Source of the DNA: CAIWXH01 sp964555675
GTDB taxonomy: Bacteria > Chloroflexota > Chloroflexia > Chloroflexales > Chloroflexaceae
NCBI GenBank assembly: GCA_964555675.1
Contig: CAZKTU010000048.1
Span: 1 to 34,086 of the forward strand
Direction: 5' to 3'
Length of the DNA stretch: 34,086 bases
In this document: piece by piece, positions 7,662 to 16,000 of the stretch
Numbering within the stretch: the stretch's first letter is position 1
Layout: the number at the start of each line of letters is the position of its first letter
Program-made: the position numbers and the translations under genes
Notes under the pieces: model-generated
What the model saw: the letters and a program-made list of their open reading frames with translations, nothing else
What the model was told of the DNA's origin: nothing
Databases searched by the model: none

Positions 7662-8384
7662 TTGGAAGATATAGCAGCACGTCTGGCGATAATCAAAGGG
7701 CGCATGGCCCAGGCAGCACAGCGGGCCGGCCGGGACCCGGCCGAGATCACGCTGGTGGCCGTCACCAAGACCCATCCCCCCGCGGTGATCGCCGAGGCCC
7801 TTGGGGCGGGCGTCGCCGACTGTGGCGAGAACCGAGTGCAGGAGGCGGCGGAGAAGATTCCCGCCCTCGCGGCCGCGGGCCACAGGCCCCGCTGGCACCT
7901 GATCGGCCACCTGCAGCGCAACAAAGCCCGCCTCGCCGTCGAGCTCTTCGACCTCGTCCACTCGGTGGACAGCCTGCGGCTGGCCGAGGCCCTGGCCCGC
8001 CAGGTCGCCCCCGACCGGCGCCTGCCCATCCTGCTTCAGGTCAACGTCAGCGGCGAGACCAGCAAAGATGGCTTTGATCTGCCCGGGGGCGCGGCCAACG
8101 AGCCCGCCCTGAGCGCGCTGCTCCCCGAGGTCGAGAGTATCCTGGCCCTCCCCACGCTCGAGGTGCGCGGCCTGATGACGATCGCCCCGATCGGCGAGAC
8201 GCCCGAGGCCGCCCGGCCCACCTTCGCCGCCCTACGCCAGCTGCGCGACGAACTCGCCCGACGCTACCCCGCCGCCGACTGGCGCCAGCTCTCGATGGGC
8301 ATGAGCGACGACTTCGAGGCCGCCATCGCCGAAGGCTCTACCATCGTGCGCGTAGGCCGGGCCATCTTCGGCGAGCGCGGCTGA
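7662..8384 (+). CDS. yggS: YggS/PROSC-type pyridoxal-phosphate homeostasis protein
   Basis: The family holds PLP on a lysine and helps keep free PLP and amino acid pools balanced; no catalytic reaction is firmly known. The fold is a single alanine-racemase-type barrel of about 240 residues. Visible motifs are L-V-A-V-T-K-T-H with the PLP lysine, G-E-N-R-V-Q-E-A, W-H-L-I-G-H-L-Q-R-N-K, H-S-V-D-S-L-R-L-A, V-N-V-S-G-E-T-S-K-D-G-F, and the closing L-S-M-G-M-S-D-D-F-E-A-A-I, G-S-T-I-V-R-V-G-R. A short loop rich in Gly/Ala/Pro follows D-G-F. TTG 7662 gives the usual family N-terminus; an in-frame ATG at 7614 lies inside oppC and adds 16 unrelated residues. It is probably co-transcribed with opp. 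Confidence 0.9.
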   Translation: MEDIAARLAIIKGRMAQAAQRAGRDPAEITLVAVTKTHPPAVIAEALGAGVADCGENRVQEAAEKIPALAAAGHRPRWHLIGHLQRNKARLAVELFDLVHSVDSLRLAEALARQVAPDRRLPILLQVNVSGETSKDGFDLPGGAANEPALSALLPEVESILALPTLEVRGLMTIAPIGETPEAARPTFAALRQLRDELARRYPAADWRQLSMGMSDDFEAAIAEGSTIVRVGRAIFGERG

Positions 8385-8403
8385 ACCGTTGAGCGATTGC
8401 CGT

Positions 8404-8994
8404 CTACCCCCCCGGATTCTCCACCACAATCAGCTTCTGCTCGATCGGCTGGTCGGGGGGCAGGTTGGTGACCAGGAGCAGGCCGCGGCCCGGGGGGAGG
8501 GGGACGGTCAGCTCGAGGGGGGTGCTCTCGCCGGGCTTAAGGATGGCGCTGGCCCCGCCGCCGGCCACATAGCTGGCGCCCGAGCTATCGCGCAGCTCGA
8601 AGGCGCTGATCGGCACGAGCAGGTCGCCCCCGCTGATATTCGTCACCTCGCCGAGCACCTGCAGGCCCTCGTCGGTGGGGCGCAGCTCGCGGACCTCGAC
8701 GCGCAGGCGCGGGGTCTCGACGGCGGGCTGCACGGGGCGGCCGGCGTCGCCCGCGCCGAGGGCGGCCAGCAGGTCGCGGGCCGACTGCTGCAGGTCGGCG
8801 GGGAGGGAGCCGATATCAAAGGATGGAAGGGCGGAGCCGAGGTCGAGGCCGACGGGCGGGGGCTGTACGGCGAAGGCCTGACGGAGGGCCTCGTTGGTCG
8901 GGCTCAGGCGGCCGCGGATACTAATAAAGATGAGCAGGGCGGCGAAGATCGCCCCCCAGACCCACATCGGAACTCCGCGCGAACGCTCCTGCAT
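8404..8994 (-). CDS. Membrane-anchored protein of unknown function
   Basis: The product has 196 residues. One hydrophobic helix at residues about 8-26 anchors it, with the rest predicted outside. After a Pro/Ala-rich linker, residues about 95-190 form a likely beta-sandwich: R-L-R-V-E-V-R-E-L-R, L-Q-V-L-G-E-V-T-N-I-S-G-G, I-S-A-F-E-L-R-D-S-S-G, L-K-P-G-E-S-T-P-L-E-L-T-V. This order (a new effect on ligand or tension term, then the A-F-E-L-R-D strand, then P-G-E-S) resembles DUF4352/FxLYD-type extracellular domains, but I cannot name the family with certainty. It converges on yggS with a 19-bp gap and is divergent from the amino acid transporter operon. A long plus-strand frame over it looks like a shadow. 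Confidence 0.65.
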   Translation of the reverse strand: MQERSRGVPMWVWGAIFAALLIFISIRGRLSPTNEALRQAFAVQPPPVGLDLGSALPSFDIGSLPADLQQSARDLLAALGAGDAGRPVQPAVETPRLRVEVRELRPTDEGLQVLGEVTNISGGDLLVPISAFELRDSSGASYVAGGGASAILKPGESTPLELTVPLPPGRGLLLVTNLPPDQPIEQKLIVVENPGG

Positions 8995-9042
8995 AGCACT
9001 CTCAGCATAGTGACGATCGCCCGGAGGCCCGGGCGCACGTCC

Positions 9043-9071
9043 ATTCTACCGCCCCTGCGGGCGCTTGACAA
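9043..9071 (-). promoter_or_regulatory. Leftward promoter for the 8404-8994 gene
   Basis: On the minus strand TTGTCA (9071-9066), 17 bp, then TAGAAT (9048-9043). Both hexamers match consensus at 5 of 6. The start would be near 9036, about 40 nt before the ATG. Its -35 box lies on top of the rightward promoter's -35. Confidence 0.6.
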
Positions 9072-9093
9072 TCACATAACGATCCAGTAAACT
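9065..9093 (+). promoter_or_regulatory. Rightward promoter for the amino acid transporter operon
   Basis: TTGACA (9065-9070), 17-bp spacer, TAAACT (9088-9093; 4 of 6). A second -10-like element, TATACT, lies at 9121-9126 but has no -35 at the right distance. Transcription from the first would start near 9100, giving a leader of about 250 nt. Confidence 0.6.
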
Positions 9094-9350
9094 CGGCTCT
9101 CGTTACCCAGTAAAAGCGTGTATACTTTCTTAACCTGAGACTCCTCGCCGCCGCATGGCGTTCCCAGCTGTTCAGCGCCTCAGTGTCGATACCTACCCGA
9201 TGTCAGGGACAACGACACCGAAAGGGGGTGTTTGACGCTCGCGTACCCGCTGACTTGCGCGCAAGCGAGGGGCTGGCAACCCACTGGTTGAGATAGCGCG
9301 CGACTGTACCTGGAACAGATTCCCTTCTTTGTGACAAGGAGCTACGCGGA

Positions 9351-11921
9351 ATGAAGCGACCCTTGAGTCTTCTGGCGCTCGTGGCCATCCTCTCGGCCAT
9401 GCTGGCAGCCTGTGGCGGCGCCCCGGCCGCCCCGCCCACCGAGGCCCCGGCTGCTGCGGCCACCGAGGCCCCGGCCGCTGCGGCCACCGANNNNNNNNNN
9501 NNNNNNNNNNNNNNNNNNNNNNNNNNNNNNNNNNNNNNNNNNNNNNNNNNNNNNNNNNNNNNNNNNNNNNNNNNNNNNNNNNNNNNNNNNGCTGCGGCCA
9601 CCGAGGCCCCGGCCGCCGCCGGCGGCGTGATCAAGATTGCCACCCAGAGCCCCCTGAGCGGCCCTCAGGCCGCCCTGGGCACGGGCATCCGCAACGGCGC
9701 CGAGCTGGGCGTCGAGCAGCTGTCCCAGGCCCTGGTCGACCTCGGCTTCACGGTCGAGCTGGCCCCGTTCGACGACCAGGCCAAGCCTGAGGTCGGCTCG
9801 GCCAACGCCAAGAACATCGTCTCGGACCCCGACATCATGTGCGTGGTCGGCCACCTGAACTCGGGCGTGGCCCTGGCCTCGCTGCCCGACTACAAGAACG
9901 CCAACCTGCCGATGGTGAGCCCGGCCAACACCAACCCGAACATCACCGAGGGTGGCTACGAGGTCGCCTTCCGCGTGGTGGGTCGCGACGACGTGCAGGG
10001 CACCGTGGGCGAGGCCTTCGCCCGCGAAGAGCTGGGCGCGAGCTCGGTCTACATCATCCACGACACCACGGCCTACGGCCAGGGCGTGGCCGAGTTCTTC
10101 CGCCAGGCCGCCGAGGCCAACGGCACCGAGGTGCTGGGCTTCGAGGGCACCGAGGAGAAGAGCGACTTCTCGGCCATCCTGACCCCGATCCAGGCCGCCA
10201 ACCCCGACCTGATCTACTTCGGCGGCATCTACGACCAGGCCGGCCCGCTGTTCCAGCAGGCCCGCGACCGCGGCATCACCGCCCAGTTCCTCGGCCCCGA
10301 CGGCCTGGACAGCCCCGTGCTGGCCGAGCTGGCCGGCGACGCGGCCGAGGGCATGCACTACACCTCGGTGGCCGCGCCCGTGAGCCAGTTCCCCAACGCG
10401 GCCCAGTTCGCCACCGACTACGAGGCCGGCTACAACGAGGCTGCGCCGCCCTTCTCGGCCCAGGCCTACGACGCCGCGGGCGTCTGCATCACGGCGATCG
10501 CCTCGGCCGCCGAGGCCGCCGGCGGCCTGCCCACCCGCGAGCAGGTCCTGGCTGCGGTCAAGGATCTGGGCGCCTACGAGGGCATCACCGGCAGCTACGA
10601 CTTCAATGAGAAGGGTGACCCGAACCCGGCCACCTACTTCGTGCTGAAGGCCAACGTCGCCGACTGGAACGCCAACGAGCTGGTGACCCGCCTCGAGATC
10701 GCGCCCCCCGGCAGCGAGGCCGCCGGCGGCACGACCCCCGAGGGCGCCTCGGGCACGATCGTCGAATTCGCCGCCGAGACGGCCGCCTCGGTGACCCCCG
10801 AGATTGCCACGGCCGTGGGCACGGTCAAGATCGCGACCCAGGGCCCCCTGAGCGGCCCGCAGGCCGCCCTCGGCACGAGCTTCAAGAACGCCGCCGAGCT
10901 GGCGGTCGAGCAGATGAACACGCTGCTGACCTCGGCGAACGTGGGTGTGCAGTTCGAGCTGGTGCCCTTCGACGACCAGGCCAAGCCTGAGGTCGGCTCG
11001 GCCAACGCCAAGAACATCGTCTCGGACCCCGACATCATGTGCGTGGTCGGCCACCTGAACTCGGGCGTGGCCCTGGCCTCGCTGCCCGACTACAAGAACG
11101 CCAACCTGCCGATGGTGAGCCCGGCCAACACCAACCCGAACATCACCGAGGGTGGCTACGAGGTCGCCTTCCGCGTGGTGGGTCGCGACGACGTGCAGGG
11201 CACCGTGGGCGAGGCCTTCGCCCGCGAAGAGCTGGGCGCGAGCTCGGTCTACATCATCCACGACACCACGGCCTACGGCCAGGGCGTGGCCGAGTTCTTC
11301 CGCCAGGCCGCCGAGGCCAACGGCACCGAGGTGCTGGGCTTCGAGGGCACCGAGGAGAAGAGCGACTTCTCGGCCATCCTGACCCCGATCCAGGCCGCCA
11401 ACCCCGACCTGATCTACTTCGGCGGGATCTACGACCAGGGCGGCCCGCTGTTCCGCCAGGCCCGCGACCGCGGCATCACGGCCCAGTTCATGGGCCCTGA
11501 CGGCATCGACGCTGCCGACCTGGCCGAGCTGGCCGGCGACGCCGTCGAGGGCATGCACTACACCTCGGTGGCCGCGCCGGTGAGCCAGTTCCCCGCGGCG
11601 GCCCAGTTCGCCACGGACTTCGAGGCCAAGTTCAACGAGGGCGCGGCGCCCTTCGCGGCCCAGGGCTTCGACGCGGCCAACCTCTGCATGACCTCGGTGG
11701 TCAAGGCGGCGGTCGATGCGGCCGGCAAGCCCGAGCGGGCCGACGTGCTGGCGGCCATCCGCGGCCTGCCCGAGCTGGGTGGGATCACCGGCAACTTCAA
11801 GTTCAACGCGAAGGGCGACCCCGAGACGGCGACCTACTTCGTGCTGAAGGCGAACGGCGACCCGGCCAAGTGGAACGAGAACGAGCTGGTCAAGCGGCTC
11901 GATATCGCGCCGCCCCAGTAG
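9351..11921 (+). CDS. Double-domain branched-chain amino acid-type substrate-binding lipoprotein
   Basis: The lipoprotein is about 856 residues, with the exact length uncertain because 100 Ns fall in its spacer. It has a lipobox L-A-A-C with Cys21 and a repeated T-E-A-P-A-A-A-A spacer. Two complete Leu/Ile/Val-type periplasmic binding domains (Peripla_BP_6) then follow in tandem: one from about residue 94 (V-I-K-I-A-T-Q-S-P-L-S-G-P-Q) and one from about 493 (V-K-I-A-T-Q-G-P-L-S-G-P-Q), offset by exactly 1200 bp. Ordinary LivK-type proteins have one domain and about 370-420 residues. A Gly/Ala/Thr/Glu linker (about 450-490) joins the halves. The block 9768-10225 is identical to 10968-11425. 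It leads the livHMGF-type operon and is the likely receptor. The frame is kept on both sides of the Ns. Confidence 0.9.
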   Translation: MKRPLSLLALVAILSAMLAACGGAPAAPPTEAPAAAATEAPAAAATXXXXXXXXXXXXXXXXXXXXXXXXXXXXXXXXXXAAATEAPAAAGGVIKIATQSPLSGPQAALGTGIRNGAELGVEQLSQALVDLGFTVELAPFDDQAKPEVGSANAKNIVSDPDIMCVVGHLNSGVALASLPDYKNANLPMVSPANTNPNITEGGYEVAFRVVGRDDVQGTVGEAFAREELGASSVYIIHDTTAYGQGVAEFFRQAAEANGTEVLGFEGTEEKSDFSAILTPIQAANPDLIYFGGIYDQAGPLFQQARDRGITAQFLGPDGLDSPVLAELAGDAAEGMHYTSVAAPVSQFPNAAQFATDYEAGYNEAAPPFSAQAYDAAGVCITAIASAAEAAGGLPTREQVLAAVKDLGAYEGITGSYDFNEKGDPNPATYFVLKANVADWNANELVTRLEIAPPGSEAAGGTTPEGASGTIVEFAAETAASVTPEIATAVGTVKIATQGPLSGPQAALGTSFKNAAELAVEQMNTLLTSANVGVQFELVPFDDQAKPEVGSANAKNIVSDPDIMCVVGHLNSGVALASLPDYKNANLPMVSPANTNPNITEGGYEVAFRVVGRDDVQGTVGEAFAREELGASSVYIIHDTTAYGQGVAEFFRQAAEANGTEVLGFEGTEEKSDFSAILTPIQAANPDLIYFGGIYDQGGPLFRQARDRGITAQFMGPDGIDAADLAELAGDAVEGMHYTSVAAPVSQFPAAAQFATDFEAKFNEGAAPFAAQGFDAANLCMTSVVKAAVDAAGKPERADVLAAIRGLPELGGITGNFKFNAKGDPETATYFVLKANGDPAKWNENELVKRLDIAPPQ
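9438..9617 (+). repeat. 24-bp minisatellite in the lipoprotein spacer
   Basis: Units of 24 bp encoding T-E-A-P-A-A-A-A are seen at 9438-9461 and 9462-9485, begin again at 9486, and re-emerge after the gap at 9591-9617. Such a repeat explains why the assembly broke here. Confidence 0.8.
9491..9590. other. Assembly gap of 100 Ns
   Basis: The gap lies inside the minisatellite that encodes the lipoprotein spacer. A length of exactly 100 suggests a placeholder. The frame happens to be kept (codons restart at 9591), but the true number of repeat units is unknown. Confidence 0.95.
9768..10225 (+). repeat. 458-bp exact direct repeat, copy 1
   Basis: It is identical base for base to 10968-11425. It covers the ligand-binding core of the first domain, from F-D-D-Q-A-K-P-E-V-G-S to D-L-I-Y-F-G-G. 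The bases on either side differ between copies (G/C at 9767 versus 10967; C/G at 10226 versus 11426) and divergence grows outward. Confidence 0.95.
10968..11425 (+). repeat. 458-bp exact direct repeat, copy 2
   Basis: Second copy of the repeat at 9768-10225, in the same place within the second binding domain. Upstream of it the two halves align only loosely, for example in the 9721-9767 versus 10921-10967 segments. Confidence 0.95.
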
Positions 11922-11933
11922 GCTGACCGGACG

Positions 11934-11954
11934 GCGGGGGGATGATCCCCCCGC
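11934..11954 (+). terminator. Hairpin after the binding-protein gene
   Basis: GCGGGGGGA (11934-11942), loop TGA, TCCCCCCGC (11946-11954): 9-bp perfect stem, 12 bp after the stop codon. No T-run follows, so it is more likely an mRNA protector or attenuator of read-through into livH. Confidence 0.6.
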
Positions 11955-11969
11955 TCGCGTGACCCACAT

Positions 11970-12021
11970 CGCGCGGGAAGGCACCCAGGGGTTCACACCC
12001 CCGGCCCAGGCCTCCCGCGCG
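11970..12021 (+). terminator. Second, longer hairpin before livH
   Basis: CGCGCGGGA (11970-11978) pairs with TCCCGCGCG (12013-12021). Inside it, GGGGT and ACCCC around 11988-12001 pair as well. With the hairpin at 11934 it makes a double structure between the receptor gene and the permease genes. Confidence 0.6.
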
Positions 12022-12043
12022 ATGCAATACTGTGGTGAGGGTT

Positions 12044-13228
12044 ATGGCTGCGGAAGCGAAGGTTTCTTCATCATCGTCATCGGGCCAGCGCTCCTTCGGC
12101 GAGCTGCTGCGCACTGTCCTCGGGCCGGTCGGGCAGCTGCTCCTGTTCATCGTCGGGGCGGCGGCCTTGCTGAGCCTGATTGTCGTGCTCCTGGCACTGC
12201 TGCAGCTCGGGTCGCGGCCCGACCTGCTGGCACGCGTACTCACCATCCTGCCCCAGGTGATCATCGACGGGCTGGTGCGCGGGTTCCTGTTCGCAACCAT
12301 CGCCCTCGGCTACACCATGGTCTACGGCGTGCTCGAATTCATCAACTTCGCCCACGGCGAGCTGTTTATGGTGGGCGGCGTGGTGGGCGCGTACGTGGGC
12401 TACTTCATGGCCCAGGCCGGCATCATCGAGGGCTTCAACCCCATCCTGTTCGTGGTGATTGTGGTCATGGCGGGCATGGTGGTCAGCGGGGTGCTCGCCG
12501 TCACGGTCGAGCGTATCGCCTACAGGCCCCTGCGCAACGCGCCCAAACTGGTGCCGCTGATCTCGGCCATTGGCGTCTCGCTGATCCTGCAGGACGCCGC
12601 GCGCCTCTTCATGACCAACTTCCCCACCGACGAGCCCCTGGGCTTCAACGCCCGCTACAACACCCCCGACTTCGGCAAGCCGATCACCCTCTTCGAGATG
12701 ACCCTCGGCGAGCGCCCGGTGCCGGTCATCCTCAGCCCCAAGGCCCTGGTCTTCATCACCGTGGCCACTCTGATGCTGGTCGGCCTCAACTACCTGGTGA
12801 ACGCCACCCGCCTCGGCAAGGCCATCAGGGCCACGGCCCAGGATATGTCGACGGCGAGCCTGATGGGCATCAATGTCAACCAGATTATCTCGCTGACCTT
12901 CTTGATCGGCGGGGCCCTCGGCGGCGCCGCGGGCGCCCTGTTCGGGCTGAATGTCGGCGCGGTCAACCCCTACATGGGCCTCATCCCCGGCCTGAAGGCC
13001 TTCACGGCCGCCGTGCTGGGCGGGATCGGCAACATCACCGGGGCCATGGTCGGCGGGATCGTGCTCGGCTTCCTCGAGGCCTTCGTGGCCTCGTACCTGG
13101 GTCTGTTCACCAATGGGGCGATCTCGGGCGCGGCCTACTCCGACATTGTGGCCTTCAGCATCCTGATCCTCATCCTGATCTTCCGACCCGCGGGCCTCCT
13201 CGGCGAGGCGACGACGACAAAGGTGTAG
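12044..13228 (+). CDS. livH: Branched-chain amino acid-type ABC permease LivH
   Basis: The protein has 394 residues. The LivH core starts near residue 75 with Q-V-I-I-D-G-L-V-R-G-F-L-F-A-T-I-A-L-G-Y-T, then V-Y-G-V-L-E-F-I-N-F-A-H-G-E-L-F-M-V-G-G, a very typical LivH block. The later A-T-A-Q-D-M-S-T-A-S-L-M-G-I-N is the ATPase-docking loop, and V-L-G-G-I-G-N-I-T-G-A-M-V-G-G is in the last helices. LivH proteins are usually about 300 residues; this one carries about 70 extra residues at the N-terminus, including a Ser run and one added hydrophobic helix. ATG 12044 is preceded by GAGG (12037-12040); an in-frame GTG at 12032 is a poorer choice. It forms the channel with LivM. Confidence 0.92.
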   Translation: MAAEAKVSSSSSSGQRSFGELLRTVLGPVGQLLLFIVGAAALLSLIVVLLALLQLGSRPDLLARVLTILPQVIIDGLVRGFLFATIALGYTMVYGVLEFINFAHGELFMVGGVVGAYVGYFMAQAGIIEGFNPILFVVIVVMAGMVVSGVLAVTVERIAYRPLRNAPKLVPLISAIGVSLILQDAARLFMTNFPTDEPLGFNARYNTPDFGKPITLFEMTLGERPVPVILSPKALVFITVATLMLVGLNYLVNATRLGKAIRATAQDMSTASLMGINVNQIISLTFLIGGALGGAAGALFGLNVGAVNPYMGLIPGLKAFTAAVLGGIGNITGAMVGGIVLGFLEAFVASYLGLFTNGAISGAAYSDIVAFSILILILIFRPAGLLGEATTTKV

Positions 13229-13232
13229 CGCA

Positions 13233-14591
13233 ATGGCGACGACGACCCAACCGACCAGCGCCTGGGGACGAGTCAAGGCCACGCTGAGCCAGGGGCCGAC
13301 CGCCTACGCCTTCCTGGGCCTGTATGCCGCCGTCTGTACGTGGCTCTTGCTGAGCAACCCGCGCACGGGGCTGAGCTCGGACATCGTGTTCGTGCTCTTC
13401 TTGTTGCTGCTGCTGTTCGTCTTCCGCTCGAAGGTGGCGCGGCTCTTCAAGATCGCCCTGGGCGTGGCGATGCTGGTGATTGTGCTGCCGCTCTTCGGCA
13501 CCCTCAACCCGTTCTATATCGACGTTGCCACACAGGCCGGCATCTTCGTGGCTCTGGCCCTCGGCCTCAACGTCGTGGTCGGCTTCGCCGGCCTGCTCGA
13601 CCTCGGCTACGTGGCCTTCTTCGCCGTGGGCGCTTATCTGTGGGGCATCTTCAGCACCCCGCAGATCACGCTGATCAACCCGGCCTGGAGCCCCGTGCCC
13701 CCGATCATGTTCTACCCCTTCATCCTGTTCGGCCTGATCGCCGGCGGCGTCTTCGGCGTGCTGCTCGGCCTGCCGGTGCTGCGCCTGCGCGGCGACTATC
13801 TGGCGATCGTGACCCTGGGCTTCGGCGAGGTGATCCGCGTGCTCGCGAATAACCTCGATAAGCCGATTAATATCACCAACGGCTCGCAGGGTATCCGCGA
13901 CATCGAGCGGCCGCCCTTGGTTTTCGCCGACTTCCTGCGCAGCATGGGCGTCACGCTCGACGACCTGCAGTTCTACCAGCAGTTCTTCTACTTCATCGTG
14001 CTGGCGATCGTGCTGGTCGTGATTGTCGTGGTCAGCCGCCTGAAGAGCTCGCGCATCGGCCGAGCCTGGGAGGCCATCCGCGAGGACGAGACCGCCGCGA
14101 TCGCCCAGGGCATCCCCCTGGTGCGCATGAAGCTGCTCGCCTTCGCCGTCGGCGCCTCGTTCGCCGGGGCCATGGGCGTCGTCTTCGCCGCCAAGCAGCT
14201 CTTCATCAACCCGCCCACCTTCGACCTGCTGCGCTCGATCAACATCCTCTCGATGGTCATCCTCGGCGGCATGGGCTCCATCCCGGGCGTTATGCTCGGC
14301 GCGGTGCTGGTGACCCTACTCGACCTGCAGATCCTGCCGCGTATCGCCACCGTGCTGCGCGAGGCCCAGGACGCCGGCTTCCCCATCCCCGAGACCTTCG
14401 ACCCGACCCAGTATCAGCGCCTGCTCTTCGGCATCCTGCTGGTGCTGATGATGATCTTCCGCCCCGAAGGCATCCTGCCCGACGAGCGTCGGCGCGAAGA
14501 GTTGGCCGAGAGCGACGACCCGAGCGTGCCCGACGATATCGAGCGCCCGCCGCCGACCTATACCGAGCCCGAAATAGGCCTCAAAACCTGA
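13233..14591 (+). CDS. livM: Branched-chain amino acid-type ABC permease LivM
   Basis: The protein has 452 residues. Three N-terminal helices precede the family core, which shows A-L-G-L-N-V-V-V-G-F-A-G-L-L-D-L-G-Y-V-A-F-F-A-V-G-A-Y (here split by loops), L-R-L-R-G-D-Y-L-A-I-V-T-L-G-F-G-E-V-I-R, the docking loop G-R-A-W-E-A-I-R-E-D-E-T-A-A, and I-L-G-G-M-G-S-I-P-G-V-M-L-G-A. The C-terminal 40 residues are charged and Pro-rich (D-E-R-R-R-E-E-L-A-E-S-D-D-P). It starts 4 bp after livH and ends 11 bp before livG, so it sits in one operon. It is longer than the usual 320-430 residues because of the N-terminal helices. Confidence 0.92.
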   Translation: MATTTQPTSAWGRVKATLSQGPTAYAFLGLYAAVCTWLLLSNPRTGLSSDIVFVLFLLLLLFVFRSKVARLFKIALGVAMLVIVLPLFGTLNPFYIDVATQAGIFVALALGLNVVVGFAGLLDLGYVAFFAVGAYLWGIFSTPQITLINPAWSPVPPIMFYPFILFGLIAGGVFGVLLGLPVLRLRGDYLAIVTLGFGEVIRVLANNLDKPINITNGSQGIRDIERPPLVFADFLRSMGVTLDDLQFYQQFFYFIVLAIVLVVIVVVSRLKSSRIGRAWEAIREDETAAIAQGIPLVRMKLLAFAVGASFAGAMGVVFAAKQLFINPPTFDLLRSINILSMVILGGMGSIPGVMLGAVLVTLLDLQILPRIATVLREAQDAGFPIPETFDPTQYQRLLFGILLVLMMIFRPEGILPDERRREELAESDDPSVPDDIERPPPTYTEPEIGLKT

Positions 14592-14602
14592 CGAGGTGCG
14601 TC

Positions 14603-15382
<780 letters not shown>

Positions 15383-15428
15383 GGGCGCGCCCCCTACGCC
15401 CGGCGCCCCAAAAACACGGAGGTGGCCT

Positions 15429-15989
15429 ATGGCCTGGCTGAGACGCAGCAAGTGGCGCTGGGTGGCTGGCGTGGGGGCTCTGGCCCTCGCGCTCAGCCTC
15501 GTCGCCCTCGCGGCCCTGCGCGAGCCGGCGGCGGCCAGCAGCAGCCTCGCCGAGGCCCGCCGGCTCTGGGCCGCCAACGGCGTCGCCAGCTACACCCTCA
15601 GTGTGAGCCAGCAGACCCGCCTGGCCACCTGCGACCAGCAGATGGCGACCCAGGACGAACGCGCAACGCCAATCGCCAATACCTGCGGCATGCCCGCCAC
15701 CTGGACGGTGCCGCGCCTCTTCAACTGGATCGAAGAGCTCGAGCGCACCGAGGCGAACTGCTACCCCGACCCGTCGATGTGCGCATGCCGCGGCACAATC
15801 TCTACATTGGTGCGCTACGACGAGACCATGGGTTACCCGGTCGAGGTCGTCTACGAGTGGCGCAAACGCCCGAACCTGCTGAACGCCGCCTACTATCGCT
15901 CGCTCCTTGACCGCAGCTTCCCCGGCTGCGACAAAGACGGCCGCGGCGGCCCCGTCATCTACACCGTCAGCCTGACGGCCGACTCCTGA
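15429..15989 (+). CDS. Secreted or anchored protein inside the liv operon, possibly DUF6174-like
   Basis: The product has 186 residues. A signal or anchor helix lies at about 12-30. The mature part begins A-R-R-L-W-A-A-N-G-V-A-S-Y-T-L-S-V, a pattern I associate with DUF6174-like proteins (a Trp helix followed by a Y-x-[x]-x strand), though the assignment is tentative. Seven Cys residues could form disulfides, for example in S-M-C-A-C-R-G-T. A strong GGAGGTG (15418-15424) precedes ATG 15429. It sits between livG and livF with 46-bp and 11-bp gaps, so it is probably co-transcribed. Codon use looks like that of its neighbours. The function is unknown; an accessory role in transport is inference from position only. 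Confidence 0.7.
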   Translation: MAWLRRSKWRWVAGVGALALALSLVALAALREPAAASSSLAEARRLWAANGVASYTLSVSQQTRLATCDQQMATQDERATPIANTCGMPATWTVPRLFNWIEELERTEANCYPDPSMCACRGTISTLVRYDETMGYPVEVVYEWRKRPNLLNAAYYRSLLDRSFPGCDKDGRGGPVIYTVSLTADS

Positions 15990-16000
15990 TAAGGTGTGCT

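Larger units (their letters stand above)
8995..9350. promoter_or_regulatory. Divergent control region and leader
   Basis: This 356-bp gene-free region holds the two overlapping promoters and the leader of the transporter operon. The leader has small hairpins ACACC/GGTGT (9215-9219 with 9227-9231) and CAACC/GGTTG (9277-9281 with 9286-9290), and the palindrome CTTGCGCGCAAG (9254-9265). The ribosome binding site AAGGAG is at 9336-9341. I see no known riboswitch. Confidence 0.5.

Noticed and set aside
8389..9090. Plus-strand open frame over the 8404-8994 gene
   Set aside because: Its composition is Gly/Ala/Gln-rich without motifs, whereas the minus-strand frame has a membrane anchor, beta-sandwich-like segments and its own promoter.
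9342..11996. Very long minus-strand open frame opposite the double-domain receptor
   Set aside because: It mirrors the repeats of the real gene, has low-complexity composition and no recognisable domain.
11986..12003. GGGGTTCACACCCCC resembling a tRNA T-arm
   Set aside because: No acceptor stem, D-arm or anticodon arm around it; it is the inner part of the livH-leader hairpin.
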